From: Dipteronia dyeriana
Lineage: Eukaryota; Streptophyta; Magnoliopsida; Sapindales; Sapindaceae
DNA length: 64,000 nt
Assembly (NCBI GenBank): GCA_032871835.1
Contig: CM065297.1
Location: 95,129,052-95,193,051, forward strand
Reading direction: 5' to 3'
A program made the position numbers and the translations under genes. Positions 34,114 to 46,313 of the stretch are shown in pieces (position 1 is the first letter of the stretch; every line of letters starts with the position of its first letter). The notes beneath the pieces were generated by a model. It did not search any database. It was not told where the DNA came from and saw only the letters and a program-made list of their open reading frames with translations.

Positions 34114-35281
34114 GGGTTCAAAAATTAAATGGCACTTTTTACATTACAACACTGTCACTACTTTAATAATTTATATTTAAAACACACCTATTATGGTGAA
34201 CGGATAAAAATACCCTCAATAGTTGTTTCACATCAGATTTTTTTCATTCATTTTATAATGACGGAGTTGTGAAGTGGAGAGAATGTTCCGTTGAAACTCA
34301 GACAATGACTCGAACGGCGATGGAGTAGCGCTACGCAGACGCATTCGGGATTGAGCTCCCCGCCGAGCTTGCGGTGGTCGGAGTCTTTAGTAAAAGTCTC
34401 GAAATGTAATTACAAAAGACTCAGAGTCTTTAGTAAAAGTCTCGGAGCCTTTATTAAAAAGCTCGGACCTTTGATAAAAAAACTCGAAGCTTCAAAAAAA
34501 ATTCCAAAAAAAATGCTAGATCATGTTTTAAAAAAGTTTGGGTGTTCAACAAAAAAACTCGGAGTCTTGAAAAATAAGCTCACAGTTATGAAAAAAAAAA
34601 AAAAACTCAAACCTTTACAAAAAAAACTTGATTCTTACAAAAAAAAATCGAACCCTTACAAAAAAACTCGAACCTTTAAAAATAAACTCGAAGTTTTTTT
34701 TTTTAAAAGCTCAATTTAACTATAAAAAAAACTCCGAGTATTTTTTTTTTAATTTGTCCGAACTTTTTTTACATTGGTCCGAGATTTTTTTTATATCTCC
34801 GAGATTTTTTAAATTTATGCAAACAAGTTTTATATCTTGAATAAAAAAACTCGAACCCTTAAGAAAAAAGCTCGAACATTCGATCCCTCATAAAAAAAGC
34901 TCGATTCCTTTTTAAAAAAAAAACTCGAAGACTTTATACAAAGGCTCGGAGATTCAAAATTCAAAGGTTCAAACTTCACAATACTAGTTTCATGTTCACG
35001 TAAAGACTCGGACAACAAATCATAAAGAACGGATAAATTGTTACAAGACTTAAAATATCTTGTTGTACTAAAACACGTTGGTTTTCAGACAAGTTGTAGA
35101 TCGATTTTTAGACAAATTTATTTGAGAGGGAGAGAAGTTACTTAAAAACAATTAAAAATTAAAAATTGATTATTTAAAAACAATTTAAGTAATTTACCGT
35201 AATAAATATCTTTTATACCCAACTTATTAAAACAGTGATATTAATACAAATAAAAAAAGTGATCTTTACTACCATTTCCAC
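34114..35281. mobile_element. Non-autonomous MULE, same family (deletion derivative 1)
   Basis: The left end GGGTTCAAAAATTAAATGGC and the right end (minus strand) GTGGAAATGGTAGTAAAGAT are those of the 24231-32984 element. The flanking 9-mers aaaatctaa (left) and taaatctaa (right) differ at one base. The inner repeats include cactactttaataatttata and the complement of cttattaaaacagtgat. The interior is almost wholly made of TCGAGC/AAAACTCG-type motifs, which create a Lys-rich frame at 34351-34719 with no domain. A GC-rich block near 34310-34385 is shared with the element at 51017. Confidence 0.85.
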
Positions 35282-35290
35282 ATAAATCTA

Positions 35291-37278
35291 ATTAGACATT
35301 ACGTTGAATTTTAGAGGGACGACAAAGAGACTTACAAGATTAGATAAGAATATAATTATATAAACCACCTACTAGACACACACTTACCCATGTTGTCATC
35401 CTATATAATCCTATTTCAACCTTACTTCTGCTTTTCTAAATTTAAAAATATACGAATATATTTCAAATATATGATATTTGTAAAAGTATGTAACGCACTA
35501 ACAAATACACAAATTAGATGATTCCATTTCCTGGTGTGCCTAATCTGATACGATCTGATGTGGGTGTGAAAGTGTGAATGGAGTGGAGTGGAGTGGACCT
35601 ATGCATATTTGAATTCTTCCCTTGTTGGAATTTATATAATTTGTGGTCAAAAGAATCATAGATAAGAACATAATTTTTTAAATTTAATAAATAAAAGAAG
35701 GGCCCACTGGCCTGGTGTGCATCATAATTCAGGTGGAGGGAGGTGGGTCACCAACCTATTCAGATTCTCCAATATTTTCTTCTTCTTCTTCTAATTCTAA
35801 TCTTTCTAGAAACCAATTAGAATAATAGTATTAAAAAATAATCAGTAATATGTAGTTAAGGTAGGAATAATTAATAAAATGTGCATGATCACTTGATCAG
35901 CATGAGCATGACCAACCCACATGTTTTAATATTTTTTAAAATGAACATAGCCGGCTCTACCGAGATAATCTCTTTCTGAAATATTGGTGTTATTGGATGG
36001 AGTTGGTTCAACTTTGAAAATGACTTTTATTCTACTTTCTTATAAATTCATTATAATTGTTATTTTGTTTCCTATTAATTATTACATTACTACCATATAT
36101 CCTATTCTACTAGTATGTTAAAACCATTTATTAAAATGTTCAACTTATTCTATTTCCATTATAGATTACTAAATAGCACGCGATTACTTGTCCATAAACA
36201 CCAAATTTTATAATGCAATTCAAGAATTTACACTAATAATCTTATTTTTCAAAATCATGCATATTTGTATAGTTTCCAAAAAATATATTTAAATTATAAG
36301 ACCATAGCAAAAAATATAAACAAAATGTAATTATATATATATATATATAAATTATATATATATATATAAATTATACATACACATGTGCGCCCGCTGTTAG
36401 AATCAAACGATTATTAGATAACAACAGAGCCTCGTATCTATAGGTGTTTGCAATTCAACGCAACGAGTCCCATAGGGACGGTTCATCATTGTCCCCCATA
36501 AAACTAACAATCTCTCCCAATATTATATAGGGACTCGAACTTTCAACCTCACTCTACCACCGTACTAAAAGTTATAGTTGATAGTATATTTTTAAGGCCA
36601 ACAAGATATATATATATAAAGTTTTTCTCCGTTTAGGACGAACTGATTTAATTTATATCAATTCTATAACTATCTGTCATTAGATTTACAAACCTCAGTC
36701 GAGTCAAAGTCTTTTTAAACTTAATCAACTATTTAAAAAGTTAGTTTTGTTACGAGGAGAGAAATATATATATATGTTTATGAAAACAAAATTTTGATTA
36801 TATTTGTAATAAAAATAAATAAATAAATAGGAAAAGGTAAGAACAGTTGATGTGAACCATGGAAGGTAGGTGGAGTTAGTTACTTGTATTGTAGCGAAAT
36901 TGACAAGAGTAAGTGGAGCGAGTTGAGGTGGTCTTCTAGAAACCTCGTTAAATTTAATTAAATAAATAATTAGGTAGAAATAAAAAGTAGTCTAAAGGAA
37001 GAAGATTGAACTTTGAAGAAGACCATCAAATTAAATAATAAAAATAAAATATTGTAAGAGTGAGCTGAGGGAGACTATACAAATGTAATGGTTGGTGTGA
37101 CACTGTGAAGTCCCGCCCTTTTAGTTGCAAATTCTAAAAATATTTGTGAAAGGTTTTTGCAAAACACCCTTTATTTTTGCCTTTTTACCTTTCATGGACG
37201 CAAAATATTTTGTCTTTCAGGTCCCTCTTGTTTATGTATTTGTTTTTTTTTAAAGGATCCTCTTATTTATACTTGATA
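35291..37278. other. Intergenic DNA with low-complexity tracts
   Basis: No supportable gene is present. I note a gagtggagtggagtggacc repeat near 35580, AT microsatellites near 36338-36369, 36608 and 36770, and a dispersed-repeat-like segment at 36395-36560 containing tagggactcgaactttcaac. That phrase resembles a reversed tRNA/SINE B box, but no complete SINE can be drawn. Confidence 0.35.
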
Positions 37279-37287
37279 TAAAAACAA

Positions 37288-38421
37288 GGGTGCAGATATT
37301 ACCATCCAAAGAAATTATCTATACACCCAAATTATATAATATTACCCTAGTTATATGTAATAATTATACTAAAATTGGTAAAAAAAATATGATAACATTA
37401 ATTTACCATTGGTTCGTTAACTAACGGTTGACTAACCATTGACAACAGTTAATCACTAATTAGTGATGAGTAATTTAGCATTTTTCAATGTTATTAAATA
37501 AATGAAAAAAGTAGAAACAAAGGTGTCCAATAACATATCGTCACATCAGCCCTAAAAATTTATTAATTAAATATAATATTAATAAAAAAATTGCTTCATC
37601 CTTTCCTTCAATTTTCAGAGACCAAATTGTAACCCTAAACAAACCAAATCGCAACCCAAAATAATTCTGCTTCTTTCTTCTCCACCCTTCATCTTCTTTA
37701 TTATCAAAATCGCATCCAAAACACAAATAATAAAAAATATTTAAAAATATTAGAGAAAATAATATATAATATAGATTCTCCATAGAGAAGATATGGAACC
37801 ACATCTCCTCCATTTTTATAACATTTGGAACAAAATTCTTCATTAATAGAGAATCCAGATCTCCTATATTTTTGGAGAAGATCTTGAGCCAAAATCTTCA
37901 TTAATGGAGATATTTCATCTCCAGTAATAGAGATTTTAGATTTCCTCTAATGGAGATCGAGTTCTCCACCATTTGATCTCTATGAAAATCTGGAAAGATC
38001 ACTTTATTTTATTTTTTAATTAATTTATTTATTATTCATTTTTTTTTATTTTGTAATAGTTTGATGATTTCTTTTAATTATTTGATTTTTACATCTCTTT
38101 TTTCAAAAAAAAAAATCAGTTTCTTTTTGACAGTTATTTGATTTTTTATTTATACATATTTTTTTTCTGATTTTTAATTCATTAGTTTATTTGATATAAT
38201 ATTTCAAAATACTTGAACAAGGGCAAAATAGTTATTTTCCTTTTTCCATGATTGACAAATGGTAATCAACCGTTAGTCAACGGATCAATAGAAGTTTAGT
38301 GTTATTATGATTTGTTTACCGGTTTTAGTATAATTATTCATATAATTAGGGAAATTTTGTGTAATTTGCCAAAAAAAAAAAGGTTTATAAATAATTTCTT
38401 TTGATGGCAATATCTACACCT
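37288..38421. mobile_element. Non-autonomous MULE-type element, second family
   Basis: Long inverted repeats of about 180 bp end in gggtgcagatattaccatc on the left and the complement of ggcaatatctacacct on the right. Both arms contain a cggttgactaaccattgac-type phrase and aataattatactaaaa. A perfect 9-bp target duplication, taaaaacaa, lies at 37279-37287 and 38422-38430. The middle holds a repeated gagaagat...tctcc phrase (37770-37980). No transposase is present, and the minus-strand frame at 37541-37843 has no domain. Confidence 0.85.
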
Positions 38422-38459
38422 TAAAAACAAATAGTAATACTAAATACCTCAACATGTAA

Positions 38460-38665
38460 GTAGATATGACCACAGTTCAGTTCGAACCGTGGAATCGAAC
38501 CATAACCGTGTGAAATGAACCGTGACCGTAATCGGAATAAGATCCGTGGAACCGTAACCGTAACCTAACCGTGGGTCTGAAGGTTCGGTTCTGGTTCTCC
38601 TTCAAAAAAAACCGGTCAGGAACCGGCTGTTCGGTTCCGGTTCTAGAACCGTTGGTTCCAAAAAA
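38460..38665. mobile_element. hAT-like remnant rich in ACCGT/CGGTT motifs
   Basis: The segment starts tagatatgaccacagttc and is packed with short palindromic ccgtgg/aaccg/cggttc motifs up to about 38660, as in the subterminal regions of many plant hAT MITEs. The right end and target duplication were not identified. Confidence 0.35.
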
Positions 38666-40055
38666 TATTTTTTTATTATTTTTTTAAATTTTTATAAGCT
38701 AGTCATTTTGGACAAAAGTACTTTAATTTCATATCACTGTTCACTATTTAGACTAATAAATCTTGGAAGCATAAAATGAGTTCCACCGCTAACAAATCTC
38801 AAGAGCATACAATAAATTTTAGTGACAAGATCAAAAATAGTCATTCAAAAAAAAAAATATACACCATCGAATTCATGGCACCCCATCACCTCATCTTCCA
38901 AGCTAAACTCCATGTATTTTATATGGCTCGAACCCGTAACCCGGATAGGACTAGATCCAAGAAATATTTATAGACCGAACTAAATTATATATAAAAATAT
39001 ATATTTTTTCAATACACACGAACAGTATATAGTCAATTAATTAGCTATCAATTATTGGATTTATCTATTTTTCTAGTCAATATATTATAATACTTAATTA
39101 GTGATTCAAAAACTCTCACATTTAATTATTTAGTTAATATATTTAAATACTTAATCAATAACTCACAGACCCACATTGTTTTGTTTGTCAATATATATCT
39201 GTTTTTAAATTGATTCTATATATTATAAAAACTTACTATTAATGACCGGTTTGAATGGTTTAAACTAACAATATAACAAAATGAAATGAATCTAAATTGT
39301 ACAATCAAAAAATTGAAATAAAAATAAGGAAATATTATATGGTAAAACAAGCATAAAATAATACTTTTGTCAATTGTGATTGATTGTTTGTAATTTTTAT
39401 TATTTTCATTTGGTTTTAAGTTATGATAAATAAATGAAATAAATTATACTAATGGTAGGGGATGTTAGTTCAATTATAAACAAAATTTGCATGTAAATAT
39501 AATTAAATATAATATTAGTGGTGTTTGAGCAATTAAATATAATAAATAATAAATAATATATATTAAAGAGGGCTGCCCGGCTATAGCCCAGGGCATCCCT
39601 CTCATTCTTATCCCTCTCATTCTTATGCCACTGGACCCGGATGACTGATAGTCACAGTTACTCTTACCAATTTACTATAACTTTATATATAATATCTTTT
39701 GAATACTTTTTATGTATAAGCTACTGATATGTTTGCATACTATCTAATTAAATATATATTTTTATATAATATTTAAATATAACTATTGATATTGTTTTTT
39801 AAAATAATATTTTGTTAAAATATTTTCCTAATCTGATAGGAAACTACTTTTTATCACTACTTTATCGGAAACATATATTATATCCTTGTTGATTTTATTT
39901 TTTATAGTCAACATTTTACTAAAAACATTAATAATTTTTATTAATTAATAATTTAAACTTATTTCAATAAAATTTATAATTATTTTGTATGATAAACAAA
40001 TAGGTATTAAAAAAATTATTAGAGTGATTTTTTAAAACAATTTGATATAGTAGTA
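38666..40055. other. AT-rich intergenic stretch
   Basis: No gene is found. A phrase resembling tcaatatattataatactta is repeated in diverged form near 39078 and 39134, and cctctcattcttat is tandemly repeated near 39597 and 39612. Confidence 0.4.
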
Positions 40056-40057
40056 TT

Positions 40058-40868
40058 CAATGTTCTAGTAAGCGTCAGACGCTAGTTGGACGAAGACCTA
40101 GTGCCTAGCACCTAGGTCAATTAGTTGGTGATTAATCGGAAAACACAATTATATACAAATTCCAATTATCAAATCCTAAGAAAATTCTTTCAAAATCCAG
40201 TAAATTATTTATCAAATTCAATCATAAACCAATCAAAATCCCCTAACACATATCCAAATGCAATCACAAACCAATCCAAATCTAAACATAAAGACACAAT
40301 CAAATCAAAATGATAAATTCTAAATTCTAACAAACATCAACAAGTTAACAAACTAATGGATGAAAAATTAAAAACTAACAATTTTAGTGTATACTTTCTA
40401 ATTTCTTTCATTATGTTTGACAATTGTCATATCAAAGTTTGATTCTTGAATTTATGTCATTGATCACGTGCTCAAGCAGAAGAAGAATGACGTGTCAATG
40501 TCACAAACTACCAACTACTAGCTACTTAATTTGTTGCCAATCTTTAATTTTACCTAATCAAATTATCCAATTGAATATGAAGAGAACAAATTGGTTTAGG
40601 TTTGAGAGTTGTAAGAATTAAGAAATAAGGCTTTGGAAATAAAAACAAAGTGTGTTTTTTTTTTAACCGGCTAGTCTTGGTCAACGGCTTTGACCCCGCC
40701 TGGCCGCCTAGCCGATTAGTCACTGTCTAACCGATTAGTCGCCGCTTTACACAATTAGTCAGAGACCGTAGAATGAGGTCGATTTTGGCCAGTTCTCCTT
40801 AGTGACCAGCCTCCTAGAGGAATTAGGGTGATTAATTGGCCGCCTAGACCGATTTCTAGAACATAATT
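40058..40868. mobile_element. Probable hAT-like MITE
   Basis: The left end caatgttctag near 40058 is followed by cgctagttggacgaagacct and gtgattaatc; the right end has gattaattggccgcctagac then tctagaaca near 40860, giving imperfect inverted ends. GC-rich subterminal zones flank an AT-rich core, a common hAT MITE layout. An 8-bp target duplication is not convincing. Confidence 0.45.
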
Positions 40869-41194
40869 ATAAATAACTAAGTATTCCTGTAATTACTAAT
40901 AATTTTGCTATATTTTTTATTTATTTAATTTAGTCAAATGTACACATAAGTAGTAGATTTCTTACCAGTATCGTTGCTTTGTCCCTAAAGGCTAGTCCAT
41001 ATTGCCTAATTTTCTTACAGTGATTGCCATAAGTTTTAATTTTAATTTTACATTTTTTATGACATATTATTTAAAAAGTTCAAAATTAAATCAAAATATT
41101 TGACGAAAAATTTGACAGAGTGATTTCGCTAAAAAAATAGTAATAAATAAAAAATAACACATATAGTGATACATTTAAAATATTGAACTACAAG

Positions 41195-41599
41195 TCACAT
41201 TTTTTTTGTAGTGTATAAATTATCACATACATTTCATAATAATCTATTAATTAATATTATAATAATAAATTATTTATTTTTTCCATGACAATGCCATAAC
41301 AAATAATGTAGAAAATTATACTACATTATATTCGACGGCACAAAAAATGCGTCAGAAAAATTGCAATTTCTTACGGCCAGTTGTATTACTTTTTCATCAT
41401 TTTCGACGGTATAAAGACTATAGTATTACATTTTTGCTCATTTTTCGATGGCACGGTGACAACATTGACAGCTTATTTGACTATTTTTGATGGTTATTGG
41501 GCCGTCGGAAATGTGGCATTATATTTTGACTCATTTCCGACGATACTAATATGGCCATCGGAAATGGTTCGTCACTAATTGGTATTTTTTTGTAGTGAC
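41195..41599 (-). mobile_element. CACTA-like (En/Spm) non-autonomous remnant
   Basis: Read on the minus strand, the segment ending at 41599 starts CACTACAAAAAAATACC, the hallmark CACTA terminus. Inside, a phrase resembling tttccgacggc/gccgtcggaaat recurs at least six times in both orientations, like CACTA subterminal repeats. A second CACTACAAAAAAAA-type end lies at about 41195-41211 in the same direction, so two ends are nested or one is truncated. The opposite terminus was not found. Confidence 0.55.
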
Positions 41600-41645
41600 A
41601 TTTGAAGCGTGCTCTTAAACATCCGAGAAAGAGAGAAGAGAGAGA

Positions 41646-42085
41646 AATAAAACTACATTACTGAAATCCCACTCGATTTCCATGAGAGACTCCGAAATAG
41701 GAAAGAAGACAAATCAACCTCAAACAAGTAACCGAATCACAATTGAATGTAAAGATCTTGTTTTACTTGTACAAAACAAATTAGGGTTCTATAAACATAT
41801 AAATAGACCCATAATCTCGTTCCAAAAGATAGATAGGCAAGATAGCAACAGAAAAATACAGAGAGAAGAAAGAGAGATCGAGAGCTTATAAACATCATAA
41901 TTTCATAGTGGATTTTGGCTCGGTTGACCCATCAACCACCCGTGGACATTTCTCCGGTCATCAGAGTTTTACCACGTAAAACGTGTGTCTTCGTTACTCT
42001 CTCTGAATCTCTCCCTCTTTGAATTAATAGCCGAAATCCAATCCTTGTTGTCTTTTCTGACACAATCCAGAAATTGACGTCAACA
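41646..42085 (+). repeat. 5' LTR, truncated at its 5' side
   Basis: It aligns from aaataaaactacattactga to gacgtcaaca with the last 442 bp of the 3' LTR at 49370-50259. The first 450 bp or so are missing. A TATA-like ataaatagaccc lies near 41800. The DNA just left of 41646 is not LTR. Confidence 0.85.
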
Positions 42086-42103
42086 ATTGGCGCTAGAAGA
42101 AGG
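42086..42103 (+). promoter_or_regulatory. Primer-binding site region
   Basis: The LTR end ...gtcaaca is followed by attggcgctagaagaagg. TTGGCGC directly after the LTR is the usual Tat/Athila-type PBS start. The exact tRNA cannot be assigned by eye. Confidence 0.7.
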
Positions 42104-42134
42104 AGGGTTTGAACCTCCGACCTTGTTAAAAGCG

Positions 42135-44661
42135 ATGGCAGAAAGTAGAAGTAGTTCAGGGAATGGCCAAAAATCACCAGGCGATTTCCATGTTGGCAAA
42201 ACGTCACGAGATCCTACAGCAAACACAGAAAACCAATCTGCACACCTGGTAGAGATCCAGCAAGTTCCTCCAATTAACAGAGATCTTACGCTGCGTTTCC
42301 AAGAGGCCTTGCAGCAATTGGTGACAGACGCAGCAAGGGAAGGGATTGATCTACTGGCTGCAGGAGCACATACTCTCAATCCTCCACCCGTAAGGCTCCG
42401 TTCGGTGGTGGTTGGGGCAGGAATAACTATGCCAGAAACCAGAAGAAACTCTTCCCCAATCAACCGGGCTGGACAGGAAACACTTGAAGAGGAACAACAT
42501 CACCAGAGGCTGGACCACAATCAAACAGTACGCACTAGACATCGTAAATATGACCGGCATAGGGATCGGTCGTCATCAGAAGATAGCGATCGACCTCATC
42601 GTAAACGTCATTACGGAGTCATACGAGAAACTCGGCATCAAAGTGAAGAGCCAGAAAGAATGACAGTTACTCAACGGTTCAACCAACGAGGAAGCCCGAT
42701 GGGGGACAGAGATGTCATGATCCAAAGCCTAACTCAAGAAGTCGAGAACAATAGGCGTCAGATGGATGCATTGGTCAGACGTTATGGCTATAACGATTTA
42801 TCTGACTACGACTCAGACAGCCCATTTACCAAGGAAATCTTGCGGACCCCTTTCCCAGAAAGGTTCAGGATGCCGCACGTGGAGCAGTTTAAGAAAGACA
42901 CGGACCCGAAAGAGCACGTTAGACGCTATAAAAATGCCATGGCCCAGTATGCCCACAACGATCCCTTATTATGTCTCAACTTCCCACAAACTCTGGGAGA
43001 CATGTGGTCGAGGTGGTTCAGAAGGTTACCTTCAGCAAGCATCAAGAGTTTCAGTGAACTAAGCAGAAGCTTCTCAAGGCAATTCCTGAGTAACGTTCAC
43101 AGGAAAAAGTCAGTGGCTCACCTTACTCAAATAAAATAAGGGAAAGATGAGACTGAAGAAATATCTAGGGAGATTCGGCCAAGGGGTATCAGAGATTAGC
43201 AGTTCAAACGATGAAGCCATAATCGCTGCATTCATCAATAATTTACAAAATGGACGGCTATCATTTGATTTGAGAAGAGCACGGCTGACTAGGTATGCTG
43301 ACATGATGGATATGGCAGGAGGATACGCACTGGCAGAAGAAGAAGGATTAGTTACAGAGGGGAGCTATATGCACGGAGGAAAGCCCGAACAGAAGGATGC
43401 TGAAACCAAAGGGCAGAATCAAAAGGGAAAGCTAAAAGGGAACGGTAAGGAGAAAAACAAGGATGGGGGTAATGGGCTCAATGCCGAACGGTCCATAGAG
43501 AAATACCGAGGCAGATATATCAATTACACCCCTTTGTGGAAAAAACAAGAAGAAATTTTAGCCATTTTGGAAGAAAAGAATATGATGCAAGAACCGTGGC
43601 GACAATCACAGTTCGCCCGGAGAGATGCAACCAAGTATTGCAGATTTCATAAGGAAACCGGGCACGAGACTTCAAAGTGTTTCCAGCTCAGAGATTACAT
43701 AGAGACTCTTATTCGGGAAGGGCACTTGAGGGATGTAATCTTGAAAAAAAATTAGAGACCAGAAACTAAGAAAGAAGTTAAGGCAGATCACTCTGGACGA
43801 AATCAATGGCCCAGTCTCGAGGCCAATCAGGTAATACATACGATTTACAGAGGACCCTCTACCGGGAAAAGCAACCGAGAACGAACTCAGGAAATCAGAG
43901 AAGCAATAGAAGCAAAGAACAACTTTGACGTAAACTCGGTTGAGCCAGACCCAAAAAGAGTGAAGGAATGATGGGACCCGATAGTCTTTACAGAGGCAGA
44001 TTCCTATAGCGTCGATGTTCGGCCTAATGACGCCTTGGTTATAAGTGCCCAGATTGGCCATCGGGAAGTCCGGAGAATTTTAATAGACAATGGGAGTTCA
44101 GCAGACATCCTCAATGTGGCCGTCTATGACCAGCTAAGGCTAGAACAAAAAGATTTACGGCCTTTCCATACTCCATTAAAGGGGTTTGGAGGGATAGAAG
44201 TCAGGTCACTCGGGACGGTAAAACTGCTCGTGAAGATTGGAACAGCACCTTGCCAGAGGACTATCCTGCTTGACTTCGTGGTAGTTGACTTAGACAATTG
44301 GTCGTATAATGTATTATTGGGTCGGCCATTCCTGAATAAAACAAGGGCTGTAACCGCCATTTATGCATTAATGATCAAGTTCCCGACAGACCAGAGGGTC
44401 GGGATAGTTAAGGGATCCCAAGAGATGGCCAGAAGAGCAAACTTGTCAGTATACAAAGGCAAGAATGATGCTGAACAGGTGTGCACCATAATGCAGCCAA
44501 ATCAGTGTAAAGAATCCTTATCATTCGAGTTTGATCCATGGGAGGACTCAAATGAATCCAAAGCAGAACCAGTTGAAGTGATAAAAAGAAGAACCATAAG
44601 GTGGTCAAGATCGGGGCTAACTAGAAAGAAAAATCAAGCAAGACCTCACCGATCCGCTTAA
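42135..44661 (+). pseudogene. Tat-type gag-protease reading frame (broken)
   Basis: It begins ATGGCAGAAAG at 42135. Gag encodes the particle protein: FPERFRMPHVEQFKKDTDP starts the retrotransposon gag domain (near 42850), and YCRFHKETGHETSKCF (near 43637) is the Tat-style zinc finger. The protease follows: ILIDNGSSADILNVAVYD has the active-site D-x-G position as DNG, and NVLLGRPFLNKTRAV is the conserved flap end (near 44310). Breaks are TAA at 43137-43139, a +1 frameshift just after, TAG at 43753-43755 and a TGA near 43970. The frame then ends at 44661, where the reverse transcriptase should follow. Confidence 0.85.
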
Positions 44662-44778
44662 AGAATACAAGATCTTGGGAATAGTCGGCCATGGAGCTCA
44701 TTGGATTGCTCGACCCAATGGAGGGGATTTACCCCGACCATGCAAGACCCAATATCTGAAGATTTTCAATCCTTAAAA
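44662..44778 (+). pseudogene. Residual C-terminus of integrase
   Basis: One frame reads GAHWIARPNGGDLPRPCKTQ followed by YLKIFNP and a stop near 44777. In Tat polyproteins the last residues have the form ...LPRPWN..YLKK.Y. This little tail directly after the protease marks the right edge of an internal deletion of about 3 kb or more that removed reverse transcriptase, RNase H and integrase core. Confidence 0.7.
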
Positions 44779-44948
44779 TAAATATATTTATATTAAATAT
44801 TTTATTCTTTTTTCTAGTCAGGACAATATTAGTCAGGATAAATATTAAACTGTAATTTAAATCTTTGTTGATTTTTTACAGTAATAAATAAAACTACTTG
44901 AAATTTCCGAAAGAAAAGCATCTGGCTCGGGATTTCCAAAAGAAAGCA

Positions 44949-45035
44949 TATGATAATAAGAACATATGGAAGAAGAGTATGATAATAAGAACATATGGAA
45001 GAAGAGTATGATAATAAGAACATGCAAATAGAATT
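44949..45035. repeat. 29-bp tandem repeat, three copies
   Basis: The unit tatgataataagaacatat plus ggaagaagag starts at 44949, 44978 and 45007 with almost no divergence; the third copy ends in catgc. It lies in the 3' non-coding part of the Tat element. Confidence 0.9.
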
Positions 45036-45397
45036 CTCGGGACCATCAAATCCCGAATGGGAGAAGAAGCTCGTAGAAGTATGCCATCCGAGCAGGGTCA
45101 AAATGACCTTCGTAAAAAGGCAAACCTGATACACCAGACTCTGAAAAAATGCTCGGGACGCTATCGGGAGAAATTCAGATGAAATGCATAGCTGTGTTGA
45201 AGCAATTTTTTTTAAAAAAAGCTCAACGATTCGGCAAACCCTTGCGCATAAAAATTAGGGAGACGTCTTTGGTATTGCGTAAGGACTCGAACGTATGATC
45301 ATGGTGAGCCTTGATGTAATGTTGGGGTAGCAACCGGGTATGAAACACAAGTGTAAACTTGCATGCTTCAAGATGACTCGGTTAATAATAAAGAGCT

Positions 45398-45780
45398 AGT
45401 TTAATAAGACACTTGGCAATTGAAGTCATTCGGGTAACAACCGGTTTAATAAGATACTCGGTTAAGTTACCAGAACATCGAAGAAGCTAGTTTAATAAGA
45501 TACTTGGCAATTGAAGTCATTCGGGTAACAATCGGTTTAATAAGATACTCGGTTAAGTTACCCGAACATCGAAGAAGCCAGTTTAATAAGATACTTGGCA
45601 ATTGAAGTCATTCGGGTAACAACCGGTTAAATAAGACACTCGGTTAAGTTACCCGAACCTCAAAGAAGCCAGTTTAATAAGACACTTGGCAATTGAAGTC
45701 ATTCGGGTAATAACCGGTTTAATAAGATACTCGGTTAAGTTACCTGAACATCAGCCAGTTTAATACAGCACTCGGCAACA
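45398..45780. repeat. 91-bp tandem repeat, about 4.2 copies
   Basis: Units start with agtttaataagacacttggc or its T variant at 45398, 45489, 45580 and 45671, with a partial fifth near 45759. Each unit itself has two related halves (agtttaataaga.acttgg and ggtttaataagatactcgg). Tandem repeats between the integrase position and the 3' LTR are typical of Tat elements. Confidence 0.92.
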
Positions 45781-46313
45781 ATCAGCAATAAACAGATCAA
45801 GACCATTCAATTCAAAATAAAATAAATTTTATTGCTCCTAAAAGAATGGTTACAGATCAAAGAGTGGTTCTTTACAAGTAAAAAATAAATCAGAATTTTC
45901 TACAGTTCTACAAAATTAAGATTACGAGGATTTCGAGCATTTGCCAATACTCGGATCTGACACCATCTCGTACTCACGAAGCAGGCTCTCATTAGACGGC
46001 CAAGCGATATTGTCGACAATATCATCCCTCCACTGGCTGTAATCTTCACCCGGGATTGGCCAGACATCTGGGACTACACCCTCAACCGATCGTGACTTGC
46101 ATAAAAGGTCGAGAGAGAATGCTCGGACGGAATCTCTAAATGCATGGGATGAGGCTCTTTGCCTTGACTATGACAATAGGCTCTACATTCCTTCATCTGA
46201 ATCCGAAGAGACTCCAAGTACTGGTCCACGTGATGTTTGATTGACAGATCCTAATTAGCTCTAGCTTTCTCCGTCGCCCTATTCTTAACTTTGAAGAACT
46301 CGCCAGCCGAAAC

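Noticed and set aside
34351..34719. A 122-codon Lys-rich frame.
   Set aside because: It is the translation of the subterminal AAACTCG/TTTAAAAA motif array of a non-autonomous MULE; the similar frame at 51766-52122 has the same cause.
36530..36560. tRNA B-box-like sequence (complement of GGGACTCGAAC).
   Set aside because: No matching A box at the right distance, no cloverleaf, and no poly-A tail; a SINE cannot be delimited.
37541..37843. A 100-codon minus-strand frame with a hydrophobic segment.
   Set aside because: It lies in the middle of a non-autonomous MULE-type element, has no start context or domain, and is not matched by any second feature.
42104..42134. A ggagggtttgaacctccgac phrase resembling a tRNA T arm next to the Tat PBS.
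   Set aside because: Only a short hairpin is present and the rest of a tRNA is missing; it belongs to the retrotransposon leader.
45398..45780. Regularly spaced direct repeats resembling a CRISPR array.
   Set aside because: The 91-bp units are contiguous tandem repeats without unique spacers, in a plant retrotransposon.
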